Shown piece after piece: positions 32,324 to 43,230 of a stretch of 64,000 nucleotides of DNA (its first letter is position 1; every line of letters starts with the position of its first letter). Location: positions 43,554,501 to 43,618,500 of the forward strand of contig JAEOAD010000012.1 of the NCBI GenBank assembly GCA_036365145.1, given 5' to 3'. A program made the translations under genes and the position numbers. Origin of the DNA: Orientallactaga sibirica (taxonomy: Eukaryota > Chordata > Mammalia > Rodentia > Dipodidae). The notes beneath the pieces were generated by a model. The model searched no databases, was not told the DNA's origin, and saw only the letters and a list, made by a program, of their open reading frames with translations.

Positions 32324-32739
32324 TACTGTGAAAATAATGGGAAACAGATCATGCCAGATATTTCAAATTATGGCTTTAACTAGAGCTAAAATGAGCTTTA
32401 AGAAAACTTGTATGGATGAACTATACCTTGGATCAGGGGCATAGATGTGGCATGATGACATAAAGTTTGCCCCAAACACCAGAACAGCAAAAGTTTTAAA
32501 TGAGAAAGTGAATTGGTGGAAAACTTTAAACCTGTACAAATGATTGTAATATGCTCCCAAGACTTGTTCAGTTCTCTTCACAGAGACTGCAAAGCTCAGG
32601 AGAGGACTAGAAAACTGAACAGGATACTTAGCATGTCTGTGCTTGAAAAAGGCCCATTCATTCCTTTTCACGATGCTGCAATTTGCTGATTGATAGAGTT
32701 GTCTCTTTGTAGTTGAAACATGATTAAGTCTCAACTATT
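32324..32739. other. unclassified interval
   Basis: A minus-strand open frame of 123 codons (32363-32734) lies here. I see no known motif, no initiation context of note and no poly-A or splice signals, so I do not call it a gene. Confidence 0.3.
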
Positions 32740-32754
32740 TTGCTTCACTTTTTG

Positions 32755-32765
32755 TTGTGTTGTGT

Positions 32766-32806
<41 letters not shown>

Positions 32807-32822
32807 AAGAAAGAAAGAAACA
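32755..32822. repeat. compound (TG)n(GA)n(GAAA)n simple repeat
   Basis: GTTGTGTTGTGTGTGTGTGTG, then GAGAGAGA and GAAAGAAAGAAA. It is next to GACTGGGAATTGAACCCAGA, a possible degraded tRNA-type box B of an old antisense SINE. Confidence 0.9.
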
Positions 32823-32896
32823 CACAGAGACAGAAACAGAGAGAGGGGGAGGGACTGGGAATTGAACCCAGAGCCTGAATGAATGCTGGACAATTT

Positions 32897-33012
32897 TTTT
32901 TTTTTTTGAGATAGGGTCTCATTTAATTGTCCAGACTGGACTTGAATTTGTAATGCTCTTGCCACAGCTCCTGAAATAGTCTGGATTACAGGCCAGCACC
33001 ACAGGGCCCCAC
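32897..33012 (-). repeat. diverged B1-like SINE, antisense
   Basis: Poly-T, GAGATAGGGTCTCATTTAAT, CTGGACTTGAATTTGTAATG and GTCTGGATTACAGGCCAGCA. Low similarity to nearby young copies; old. Confidence 0.6.
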
Positions 33013-33539
33013 AAACCTCAGCTTTTACCATATTTAAAAATGATATTTTCTAAAAATTTTGTATCTTCCCCAGACAGCAAAAATTCACATTAAAATAAGC
33101 TAAGTAACTTGCTAAACAATTGCTAAGCTAAGAACCAGAAGGACAGAATTTTGTATTCCAGCCCAAAGTCTAATCATTTGATAATTACTTTGACTATAGA
33201 AAGAAGAAAATATCCATTTTACTATTTAACTTGTAGACATAGGAATCATTGTGATGCTCTGCAAGTGTGGAAAGCTTTCATTCTGTAAGCTTTCAGAATT
33301 CACACCTGAGATATTGGGAAGGATACTGATTTGTCAGTGACGTTGTCAAGGGGTTCAGATGCAAATGTAATAGCATCATCCATCATAGCTGACTTGAGTC
33401 ACAGATGCATAATCTGAAGTTTTATTAGTACTATGTATGGATGATTGTCACAAAATGTGTAAGTATTGGATCATAGATAGGCAATAACATGTGTCATATT
33501 CCAGTTTTATTTTAATTTTTAGGTTGGGCCAGGTCCCAG
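33013..33539. other. unclassified AT-rich interval
   Basis: No feature seen. Confidence 0.35.
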
Positions 33540-33922
33540 GATGGAGTTGCTGTGGATGACAAAATGGTGATGAGAAAGCAGCCTTATGGGAAAATACAAG
33601 ACCAAGCTGAAAACATTCCTTAGAAACCACCTGACCCATTGTTTCCCCTTCCCCTAGGCTACAGTTTCCTGTTTACTTTATCTTAAGAGCCACCTGACCT
33701 CCACTAACTGCCTAACCACAATCTTGTGATGAACAGAAAAATTCCCATGGAGAAACTCCCCTACCTAACTTCACAAACAAGTCCGCATTCCGCAATACCT
33801 CCACCCAGCAGAAAGGCCTTATAAAACCTAACCTTTGCAAACCCAAAGGTGTTGTTCTCTTCTCACAAATAAAACTTTTACTTTGCTTCAGACTGGTCAC
33901 TCATGCACCTTACATCTAATAA
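33540..33922 (+). mobile_element. LTR-like block, class undetermined
   Basis: Promoter-like order on the plus strand: CACCTGACCTCCAC, then GGCCTTATAAAACC (TATA), then CACAAATAAAACTTTTACTT (polyadenylation signal about 45 bp further on), then CAGACTGGTCACTCATGCAC. This short TATA-to-AATAAA spacing with C-rich upstream sequence is typical of ERV LTRs. I could not fix the TG and CA ends or a target duplication. Confidence 0.5.
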
Positions 33923-33952
33923 GTATGAAGATAATGTCATACACTAGAGAAA

Positions 33953-34134
33953 AGGGGAGGAGGTGGTTTAGTGTTTAATGCACATACCTGCAAAACCTAA
34001 ATACCCAGTTTGAATCTCCAAATTCCATGTAAGCCAGGTGCATGTGGTGGCACATCTGTCTGGGGTTCATTTGCAGTGGCTAGAGGCCCTGGCGAGCCCA
34101 TTCTCATTCTCCCTCTCTCTCTCTCTCTCTCTAG

Positions 34135-34177
<43 letters not shown>

Positions 34178-34195
34178 AATCTAAAAAGGGGGGGT
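33953..34195 (+). repeat. B2-like SINE with long (AAAT)n tail
   Basis: GGAGGAGGTGGTTTAGTG head (degraded), CTGGGGTTCATTTGCAGTGG, CCTGGCGAGCCCATTC, (CT)n and about ten AAAT units (34135-34178). Confidence 0.85.
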
Positions 34196-34383
34196 TATTG
34201 TTAGACTCTCAAGAGGAATAGAGAATGACAGTGATTTTTCAAATACAACTATCTAAATTGAGAGAAGATATTAAACTTCTCAATTCTTCCTCATTTATAA
34301 AATTATGGAAATGTACATTCCAGTATCTCCTTGAAAACTAGAGAAGATATAGTAAATAATAATGCAATGCTTGAGAACATGTT

Positions 34384-34740
34384 TGTGGTGGTTTGATCCA
34401 GGTGTCTCCCATAAACTTAGGTGTTCTGGATGCTAGGTTCCCGAGGTGAAAGCAATTGGAAATTAAAGCCTCCTGGAGGTGGTGTATTGTTGGGGGTTGG
34501 GCTTATTATTATATGGGTATTATAGCCAGTTTCCCTATGCCAGTGTTTGGCACACTCTCCAGTTACTATTGTCCATCTCTGTCAGCCAGGGGGTGATGTC
34601 CACCTTCTGCTCATGCCATCATTTTCCCCTGCCATCATGAAACTTCCCCTCAAGTCTGTAAACCAAAATAAACCCTTTAATCCAACCAGCTGCTCTTGGT
34701 TGGGTAATTTTTTGCCAGCAATGTGAACCTGACTGAAAAA
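34384..34740 (+). mobile_element. ERVL-MaLR 5' LTR of complete element B
   Basis: TGTGGTGGTTTGATCCAGGT start, CCTGGAGGTGGTGTATTGTT, ACCAAAATAAACCC and an ATGTGAACCTGACTG end. 357 bp. It is preceded by ATGTT (34379-34383). Confidence 0.92.
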
Positions 34741-35894
34741 GTAATTTTGGTACTGTGGAGTGGTGCCAATTGCTGCTACACACCTGACTGTGTGGATTTG
34801 GCCTTTTGGAGTGAATTTTTAAGAGAAATGTGGAAGGATTTGATACCTTGGCCTTAGAGATGCCTTACAGTGCTGTAAGTATAGCTTGATGGACTATTTT
34901 GGTTTGAGTTGAAAGACCAGAATGCAATAAGAACTAAGGACTGTAAGGGTTGGCTTATGAGGGTGAGAAAGAACTTTGCCTGGACTGGGCTAGGAACACT
35001 TTGTGTGAGAGGCTTTCTGTTATGTCTCTGTTCTGAGAATTTGTGCAGGCTTGCTTTGCACAGAAATGGACTGGTGTGTGCAGAGAGATATGGCACAGAA
35101 AGATATGTTTAGGCCAAAACTGCTGCCTGTTCAGCTGTAATTGAGAGATGTTTGAGACAGGGTCAGCCGACCTGCAATGGGCAAAAGAAAGAATATAGAA
35201 TCTTTTGAAGGGACCTGAGTGTCCTCTTCAAAGTCGGCTTTATTTCCCCCTGGATTAACAAATTGACACCCTACCTGGTATTATGGAGGATAAGAAATGC
35301 AAGAAAAAGAGAGTCATTGAGTTTACAAAACAGTCTTCTGTTTTGGAAATGGCCATGGGCAGTGTGCAGCAGGTTTGCTGGATGCCTGCATGGAAACCTG
35401 ATGGAGCCATGAGGATGAACGTGGGTTGCAGCTGAGACCCAGTGGAGATGCCGGGGAACCATGAGATGGCTGGTAAAAAAGTTGTCAGCCCGGGATAAAG
35501 CATTCCAGGACTATGAGAGCCTAGCTGGAGGGGCGGAATTGGAACTCCAGAGACTTGTTGCTGGTTAGAATTGTTGGATTGGAGACTTGTCACTGGCTAG
35601 AGTTGTTGGACTTGTAGCTACAGAGTTTGTAGTTTTCCCTATTTAAATCTTGTATTGATTGAATATTTCTTTGCTATGCCCAATGCCATCTTTTGCAATG
35701 TGAGTGTTTATTCTGTGCCATTATGGGGTTTGGGGGGATTTACTGGTATCATGGCTATGTTAAAAGACCTTGGACTATGGGTATGTTTGAACATCATTAG
35801 GATTGATAAAAACTATGGGGACTTTTAAAGTTGGATGAATGCATTACATTTTATACCGTGTATGGTTTTCAGTTTATGGGGGCCAGGGGCGGAA
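34741..35894 (+). mobile_element. MaLR internal region of element B
   Basis: It begins GTAATTTTGGTACTGTGGAG just after the LTR and ends in TTTATGGGGGCCAGGGGCGG, the polypurine tract. 1154 bp, with no coding capacity beyond chance frames (80, 112 codons). It aligns with element A internal blocks: TTTCTTTGCTATGCC, GCTGGAGGGGCGGAATTGGA. MaLR elements depend on proteins from other ERVs. Confidence 0.9.
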
Positions 35895-36249
35895 TGTGGT
35901 GGTTTGATCTAGGTGTCCCCCATAAACTTCGGTGTTCTGGATGCCAGGTTCCCTAGCTGATGGCAATTGGAAATTAAAGCCTCCTTGAGGTGGTACATTT
36001 TTGGGAACAGGTGTATGGGTGTTAGCCAGTTTCCCCATGCCAGTGTTTGGTACACTCTCCTGTTGTTATTGTCCATCTTACGTTGGCCAGAGGATGATGT
36101 TCACCCTCTGTGTGTGCCATCATTTTCCCTGCCATCATGGAGCTTCCCCTTGAGTCTGTAAGCAAAAATAACCCCCCCCCCCATTTTTTTTCAAAAAAGC
36201 TGCTCTTGGTTGGGTGATTTCTACCAGCAACATCAACCTGACTGCAACA
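35895..36249 (+). mobile_element. ERVL-MaLR 3' LTR of complete element B
   Basis: TGTGGTGGTTTGATCTAGGT to AACCTGACTGCAACA, 355 bp, close to the 5' LTR. ATGTT follows at 36250-36254 and matches the 5' flank exactly. A C-run next to a T-run at 36173-36190 is in place of part of the AATAAA region. Confidence 0.92.
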
Positions 36250-36254
36250 ATGTT

Positions 36255-36787
36255 TTACATAATTTAACCATTGCTGAAAAACCAGCATTATTTATGGTTT
36301 AGAACACCAATAATACTTTAACTGGGCATGGTCTTACCAACAGAAGGTAGATTGTGTGTTAGACAAAATTGTTGGCCCAAATATGTACTCCTTAACTTTT
36401 CCTTGTTACCTAAAATGATTCTCATCTATCATATGTAGGTGGATGTAACAGTGTGTCAATTCTTTTCCTGGCCATTAAGAAGCATTCTATCTTTCTTTCT
36501 CATCTATCATTACTGCTATTATAAACCAAAGCATGCTTTGGCTTTTCAGTAGGTCTAAGGTTAATTTAAGAATTTAATATTACTCCTAGATTTTGATCAA
36601 ACATATTGGAAAAGTCTGGAATTGTGTATTAAATAGGAAAATAGTATGAATATGTTGAATTTAAGATGTATAGCAGACACCATAATATTGATTCCCATGA
36701 AAAATAGCCTAACTAGCTGTAAATATTCAAGAAAGAAAGAACATAAATTTGTCACATATCAATGTATATACATATTTTATAAATGTA
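36255..36787. other. unclassified AT-rich interval
   Basis: No feature seen. Confidence 0.35.
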
Positions 36788-37013
36788 GGATGGATTGGAA
36801 AGATGGCTTAGTGATTAAGGTGTTTGCCTGAAAAGCCAAAGGACTCAGGTTCAATTCTTTAGTATCCATATAAAGTCAGGTGCACAAAGTGGTACAGACA
36901 TCTGGAGTTTGTTTGCAGTGGCTAGAGGTTGTGGGTTGTGGTACATCCATTCTCTCTCTCTCTAGCTCTCGCTCTCTCTCTCTTCCTTACAAGTAGATAA
37001 ATAAAATATTTAA
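36788..37013 (+). repeat. B2-like SINE
   Basis: GATGGATTGGAAAGATGGCT head, GTTTGCCTGAAAAGCCAAAG, CATCTGGAGTTTGTTTGCAG, CT tract and an AGATAAATAAAAT tail. Confidence 0.88.
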
Positions 37014-40000
37014 AGCAGTGGATGGATAAGATTAAATGTGGGTGAAGAAGAGAAACTGGGAGGACGTCTGTCAGAGTTTTAATACTCTAACATTTAGAAG
37101 AAAGAAAAAGAGCCAGAGGAAGACAGAGGGGGGAAAAATCAACTTATAAGGAAGCCTAAGATCAGGATGTCTCTGAAAAGGAACTTAACAAACACAGTTC
37201 TGGATAGGAGAAAGAGGTGATCAGACATGAACTCCAGTGAAAAGTGGCAGCAGAGATTAATGAGGGTTGAACTAACATTTCCTGAGTAAGATGAAACTTT
37301 TTGTTGAAGCTAATTAGCTTTGCCTTATGAGTTTTAGTTGTCCTTTTAAAAATTGTTGTAGACATTTTATTGTTTTAGATAGTTTGTTGTAATAGGTTAA
37401 TTTATTTAAAATATTTAGAAAATTTCATTATTTTGGATTTTTTATTTATGTGTGTGAAGAGAAAGAAAGATCCATGGTGAAGATAGTTTTAAATTTCAGG
37501 CAAATGTATTAATATATGCCTATGTATTATTGGGATTGTTCCAACAAAAAGAAAAGTTTGTTAATGAAACCAGGGCAGAACTCTGGAAACAAGTTCATGT
37601 ATTAGGAGAGAAAAAACTTCTACCATCCCAGTCAGCTCTGGACATTTGTTTAGAGCAGAGCAAAACTAGCTATTCTGCTTTACTAATAATTGAAACAGAA
37701 TATACAGAGGTACCTTTGCAGGAAATGATGGATTTGTCATTGGCAATGGGGAGTTTGATGGTTTCTTTGCCATGGTTTCTAGATTCTCAGGAAAATAAAA
37801 CTACTGGCTTTCAACTGAGGATAAAATTGGATGACCCAAATGAAAGACTGGGAACTGTGGGATGGTTATCTTGAAGAGTTTTAGAAATAAAGTGGTAGAA
37901 ACTATAGCTGGTGAGATTAACAGTTACAAATTAGAAGTATAAGTAGCGAACAAAAGTATGTGCATTCTTTTGTCCTAGCTCTTCACATGGAAGCAAAGAG
38001 AACTGATAATTGATGCTAACCAAAATCAAAGATTTATTTGCAAAAGAGAATAAAATATATAATTACTAAGTTATCTGATGTGAATCCAGGAAATTTTCCA
38101 GAGACACTGAGTTCCTTGTGTCAGCTCTGATGTTTTGCATTGTTTTCATATCATATCATCTCTATCTGTACTTTTCTGTGGCTTCTCAGCACCAAGGAGA
38201 AACACAAGGAACTACATGCTGACTACAATGTTTATCACAAAACCCATCATGGCTCTCCAGTTAAGCATGTTCACTTTAAAGACACACAATGCTCACTTAT
38301 GCCAGCTATGAAAAGAGGGCTAGAAATATTGGTGAGGCCTACTATTGTTTCAGAATATAAGTATGATGGAAGAAAAATAAAGCATTTCAGTGGTTAGTGT
38401 ATTCAATTGATTTATTATAATAGTAATGCATGTAACTGAAGTTTCAAAAAAATACGAAAAAAGGAATTTGGTGAATTGTGCATACCAAGAATTTTCAATG
38501 AAATTAATTTCCTATTTTTTACACAGTTCCATTGACAGTGGGATAGTTGACTGAAGTGGAATACAATAGTGGAAGTGGAAGTCAAGTAACAGCCATGAGA
38601 AACACATTTCTAAGACCTGCTTCAGAACACAATCATTTTCCATGGAACTTATTTCCAGTGGGAAAGGGTAGCTAAGGTGGTTCAGAAGAAAATGTCATTG
38701 GGAGTGAATTATTCATGGGGCTGAGAAGCAGAGGGATTTGAAAGGTCATGTATATGGATGCTGCACTTTCCATAGTGGTGAGGACTAAGGGAACGATGAA
38801 CTAATGTTTACAGACTGCATTACATGAAAGCCTACTGGTGGGCAGTATAAGCAGTGTAAGTCAAAGACAAATTGCAGGACATAGAGACCCAAGGAGAGAA
38901 GTTGAAGAAGGAAAACAATGAAAACAAAGACTCAAGCCAAAATTCAGTTCAATATGAGAGTGATTCTGTGAAAGCAGTGGCTGCAGGGATTTGAGGGAAT
39001 AATAATCAGACTCCAATGCTGATCAAGGGGTATAGGAATGAATACCTGATGACAGAGGGAACAGTGGCTCTGTTTGAGGAGGATTCATGGGACGGTAGGA
39101 CATTGGATCCAATAAGGAGATGAAAAAAGTCATATAAATGTCTGTGGAAGTTTGAGTATTTCAGTTATTTCCAAAATAAATTGGCCTGTAAAATGATTAA
39201 ATTGCCAAAATGGTAGTGGTTTCTTTGGGAAAATTGCATAATAAATTCTAATTATAGTTTTTCTTTTAGGATTAATCAGTTAAACAGTTCATAAGTCCAC
39301 AGCACCTAGGCCAAGGAAGAGGCAGTCTAAGAATCTCTGCAGATCTCTTCAATTTTTGCTTTGCGGTATCCCTGCTACTGGTAACAGTGATTGGGGAAAC
39401 TTTAATTTTAAATTTTTCTTTACATTGGAGGACAGGATTAAATATCATTACAGAGGGAGAAGTATTGCACAGATAATTACTCTTCTATTTTTTTGTAGAT
39501 GAAAATCCATTATATAATAATACTTTCAACATAAAGTGTCTACTATTAATATTAACGTTTAATGAGGCATCATGATGATCATAAACCCAACCAAAGCCAG
39601 ACTCCATGTTACATGCCTCAACACTTACTGGTGTTCTCAGAAATAGAAGTAAACCTGTCTTGGTTACAGTTCTTACATCTGTGGAACTTCATGAACTGGG
39701 GTTACTGGGATTTGATGAGACTTTTGGCAACATGGTTTTGATTACTAGACATAACTTTCCTCATCTACTTCATTGAACAAAGTTTCCAAAGTATGTTTCA
39801 GTCATTTCTCTATATGTATTACTATTTCTTTTTGTAAACTACATCTGTCTAGTATATTGATAATTGCTTACTGAGGATATTTAGAATATTTTTTGTGTAT
39901 GTTCCATGGAGGAGAAAATTAAAGAATTTTTTTTAATTCCAGACATTAAATTTTGTATCTGTCATTCATTATAATATTTTCAAAAATATTAGTGGGGTTA

Positions 40001-40063
40001 TTTTATGTTCATTAGTCAATGCAACAGAGTGGCATTTTAGTCATCTGTGATTCTATCATTTGA
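37014..40063. other. 3-kb repeat-poor interval with unassigned open frames
   Basis: I recognise no SINE, L1 or LTR here. Two plus-strand open frames stand out: 37530-37874 (114 codons, with a hydrophilic start and leucine-rich middle, ending TVGWLS) and 38140-38397 (85 codons, His/Lys rich: HKELHADYNVYHKTHHGSP). Neither matches a family I know, they are in different frames (610 bp apart, not a multiple of 3), and no splice signals were confirmed. An unidentified old retrocopy is possible; a gene is not supported. Confidence 0.25.
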
Positions 40064-40075
40064 CATTAACATTTT

Positions 40076-40298
40076 AAAGTTTGTTTTTATGTATTTGTTT
40101 GAGAAAGAGATAGAGGCAGAGAGAGGAAAAAAAGAGAGAGTAAGAACGGGTGAGCCAAAGACCTGCAGTCACTGCAAAAGAACTCCAGATGCATGTACCA
40201 CCTTATGTATCTGGCTTACGTTGGTCCTGAGGAATTGAACGTAGGTCCTTTGGCTTTGCAGACAAGCATCTCAACCTCTAAGCCTTCTCTCCAGGCCA
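40076..40298 (-). repeat. B2-like SINE, antisense, with target duplication
   Basis: GTATTTGTTTGAGAAAGAGA, CCAGATGCATGTACCACCTT, ATTGAACGTAGGTCCTTTGG and CCTTCTCTCCAGGCC. CATTAACATTTT lies at 40064-40075 and again at 40300-40311. Confidence 0.93.
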
Positions 40299-40311
40299 CC
40301 ATTAACATTTT

Positions 40312-41254
40312 CACACTAGGGAAGTAATATATCTGGGAAATGTGTCAGAAGTTTCTCTTTATGGTGTTTAAGAAGACAGTCAATGGACAAGTACTCCTTA
40401 TATCTACAAGAACTGGTAATATGTTTTTGGAACTCAAGTTGATAATTTGTTCATCTTTCTAACTGCAAAATATGTCATGATCGCAACCATTGGCCATGTG
40501 CATTTTATGGAGGGCAGCTTTTTAAACACTATGTTATTAATCTTTTCTACCTATCTATCAAAATCAGTGATGTGTTTGTATCTACTTCATGAATCAATTA
40601 AGAGGCTTGTCTTGTCTTTCTTTCCCCTTTCACACACAGAGAACTTACATGTTCCGTAATAACACTTTAGGTCTAATATAATGTCAGTCTCATTGGCTTC
40701 AAATTTTCAAAGTAAACTAGTCTGGAGGCCAGAATGCTCTGCTTCCCCAGTGCTGTGATTACTAGAATTTGCTAACTTGCCTGTATTTTTTTTAATTACA
40801 AAGATTCTGCATATCTAACACAAGTCCGTTCACTTTCAGGACAAGCTCTTTACCAGCTATCTGTTTCTCCAGTCTAGAAGCACATATACACACAGCGTAA
40901 ATTTTCATAAACATTTCAGTATTTATTGAAATGATACTTTCATTAGTTTTATTTATTTATTTGTTTATTTAATTCTCACCATTTCAGTTTATTTTAATAA
41001 AATTGAGAACACAGTGTTTTTCCAAGAATTGATTTACTCCTTTAAGATCTGCATCTCTCTATATACATTATTAACAGTTGTCTTGTTCAAATCATTTTAA
41101 TAAAATCAAATGACTACTGTAATTCTTTCTTTGTGCTTTTTAATTTTTTTCTCCTTGTTTGATCACCAGTTTTCAATTGATTGATCAGATAAATACTTCT
41201 TGAAAAGACCTGTCAGTTACATAATTTAATTTTTATCTTTAGCACAGTTCAGTT
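40312..41254. other. unclassified AT-rich interval
   Basis: No firm repeat. CCCCAGTGCTGTGATTACTA near 40746 may be a scrap of an antisense B1-like SINE. The segment at 41157-41210 has a second copy at 41651-41716. Confidence 0.35.
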
Positions 41255-41716
41255 ACTATCCTTGTTTTTCTTTCTTTTTTTTTTTGAAATTTTATTTTTT
41301 TATTTATTTATTAGAGACAGAGAGAAGGAGAGAGAGAGAGAGAGAGAGAGAGACAATGAGTGCTCCAGGGCCTCTAGCCACTGCAAATGAACTGGAGACA
41401 CATGCACCAATGTGCATCTGGCTTGCATGGGACCTGGAGAATTTAACTGGGGTCCTTAGGCTTCTCAGGCATACACCTTAACCACTAAGCTATCTCTCCA
41501 TCCCACTATCTTTGTTTTATTTCTTACTTTTTTTCAAGTTTCTTAACTTGAGACATCATCATATTTATTTTCATATGCTTTTATTTTTAACTAAATAACT
41601 TCAGATTTTTCCTATGATAATATTTTGAAGTATTGTATTACTTTTGATATTTTGATCACCAGTCTTTCAATTGATTGATCAGATAAATACCTCAGATAAA
41701 TAAATACCTCTTGAAA
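41157..41716. repeat. local direct duplication flanking a SINE
   Basis: GATCACCAGT followed by TTTCAATTGATTGATCAGAT and AAATAC occurs at 41161-41196 and, with one extra base, at 41654-41690, about 493 bp apart. The second copy carries a small inner repeat (AGATAAATACCTC then AGATAAATAAATACCTC) and is itself bracketed by two copies of a TATTACTTTTGATATTTTG-like sequence. Confidence 0.85.
41270..41504 (-). repeat. B2-like SINE, antisense, with target duplication
   Basis: Poly-T, GAGA tract, CCAGGGCCTCTAGCCACTGC, CATCTGGCTTGCATGGGACC and CTATCTCTCCATCCC. ACTATCCTTGTTTT (41255-41268) and ACTATCTTTGTTTT (41505-41518) are the target duplication with one change. Confidence 0.93.
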
Positions 41717-42017
41717 TATTATATCACTTTTTGATATTTTGTTTGTGGTTGTTAATTTTTAAGTACTGATGTTATTTTTAATTATGTTTTTCTCTACAAG
41801 TGGGCAGTTCAAAAAATCTCTAGCAAGTTCATTACTTCATTATGGCTGAAAATAGAATTGCAATATTTCAATGTTTCATAATATTTTGAATTTAATAAGC
41901 AATTTAGCATTTAAGGAATGTCTTATACATATTGAAAGAGACTGTTTCTGTTTTGTATGATCATGTGTTTGTGTGCAGGCCATAAAATTAGCATAATATA
42001 AATAAAAATAAACCATA

Positions 42018-42236
42018 TATATATATATATTTGCAAGGAAAGAGAGAGAGAGAGAAATTAGTCAGACTGAGAGAATGAGTGCACCAGGGCCTCTAGCCAC
42101 TGTAAATAAACTTCAAATGCATGGGTCACTTTGTGTATCTGGCTTTACGAGGATACAGGGGAATACTGGGGATTCAAATCTCAGTTGTTAGGCTTGGCAG
42201 GCAAGTGCCTTAACTACTGAGAAATTTCTCCAGCCC
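42018..42236 (-). repeat. B2-like SINE, antisense
   Basis: (AT)n, GAGAGAGAG, CCAGGGCCTCTAGCCACTGT, GTGTATCTGGCTTTACGAGG and AATTTCTCCAGCCC. Resembles the subtype at 0.7 and 58.4 kb (ACAGGGGAATACTGGGGA). Confidence 0.9.
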
Positions 42237-42874
42237 CTTACTTACTTGTTTTAAGTCATCTTATGTCTGTGTACTCTGATTTCTTTGTTTTACTATATTT
42301 TCTATATTGACTATTTTTTTTTTTTGCAAACTTCATATCTGATATTCCTTTTATTCTACTTGATTGAATTAGGGTCTGTCATTTATTCTATTTCTTTTCT
42401 CTGAAAGTATAATCTCATTTAGAAAATGTCTTTCAATTCCAACCATGCAAATAGCTACCAGATTGTCCATTTCCAGACTTACCTTTTCACCAGGAATTTG
42501 TGTGTATCTACCGTTATACTTGACATTCCCACAGAAGTGACTTTCATGTTTGTCAGATCAAAAAAATTGTAACAAAACTTATGATTTCTTCCTGAGCACT
42601 AACTCAGTTGCTTAAACCAAAAACTAAATTCTTTCATTGACATTCACTTGTTCTTTAATATGTCTTTGGAAAATATTTTCCTCTCTTCCTCCAAATTACA
42701 CCATAGATCCTTTCACTTCTTCCTTATCATACTTGTTCACAATGTCATCTCTAGACTGCATACATTAAGCCAACAGCTTTCTTTTTGCTTCTAATGTATG
42801 TGCCCTTCCACAATTTTACAACTATCAATTAGATAAGTATTTGAGTCATTCATCATTCAAATATTAGAAAAGAA
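42237..42874. other. unclassified AT-rich interval
   Basis: No feature seen. Confidence 0.35.
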
Positions 42875-43230
42875 CTATGGAGATGGCTCAGTAGATAAAG
42901 TACTGCTGCACAAATACAAGTGCTTGAGTTCGTATCCCCAAATCCTGGAAAACAAAGCCAGAAACTATGGTGGCTTTTTGTAATGCTAGTAACCTGATGG
43001 TAAAATGAGAGAGGAGAATTTCTCAGAAGCTCATGGATCAGCTAGCCTGGGGCACTCAGTGATCAGCAAGGAGAATGAGTGACCCTTACTCAAAAGAGGT
43101 GTAAGGTGAGGACCAACACCATAACATGTTCTACATGCACACACACGCGCGTGAGCGTATACTGGCACTCTTGTGCTTGCACTAACACAAATGGACACAC
43201 ATTCATCCCTTCTTCCTGCACACATGCACA
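42875..43230 (+). repeat. old tRNA-headed composite SINE (B4-like), low certainty
   Basis: TATGGAGATGGCTCAGTAGA head, then GCTTGAGTTCGTATCCCCAA, AGCTAGCCTGGGGCACTCAG and an ACACACACGCGCGTGAG-type terminal tract. The order fits an old ID/B1 composite rodent SINE. A few CG dinucleotides survive in the purine-pyrimidine tract. Confidence 0.45.

Noticed and set aside
32363..32734. 123-codon minus-strand open frame
   Set aside because: No recognisable domain. The plus strand shows no poly-A tail or UTR pattern of a retrocopy either. Left as unclassified.
35255..35593. 112-codon minus-strand frame inside MaLR internal sequence
   Set aside because: MaLR internal regions are non-coding and this frame is antisense to the element.
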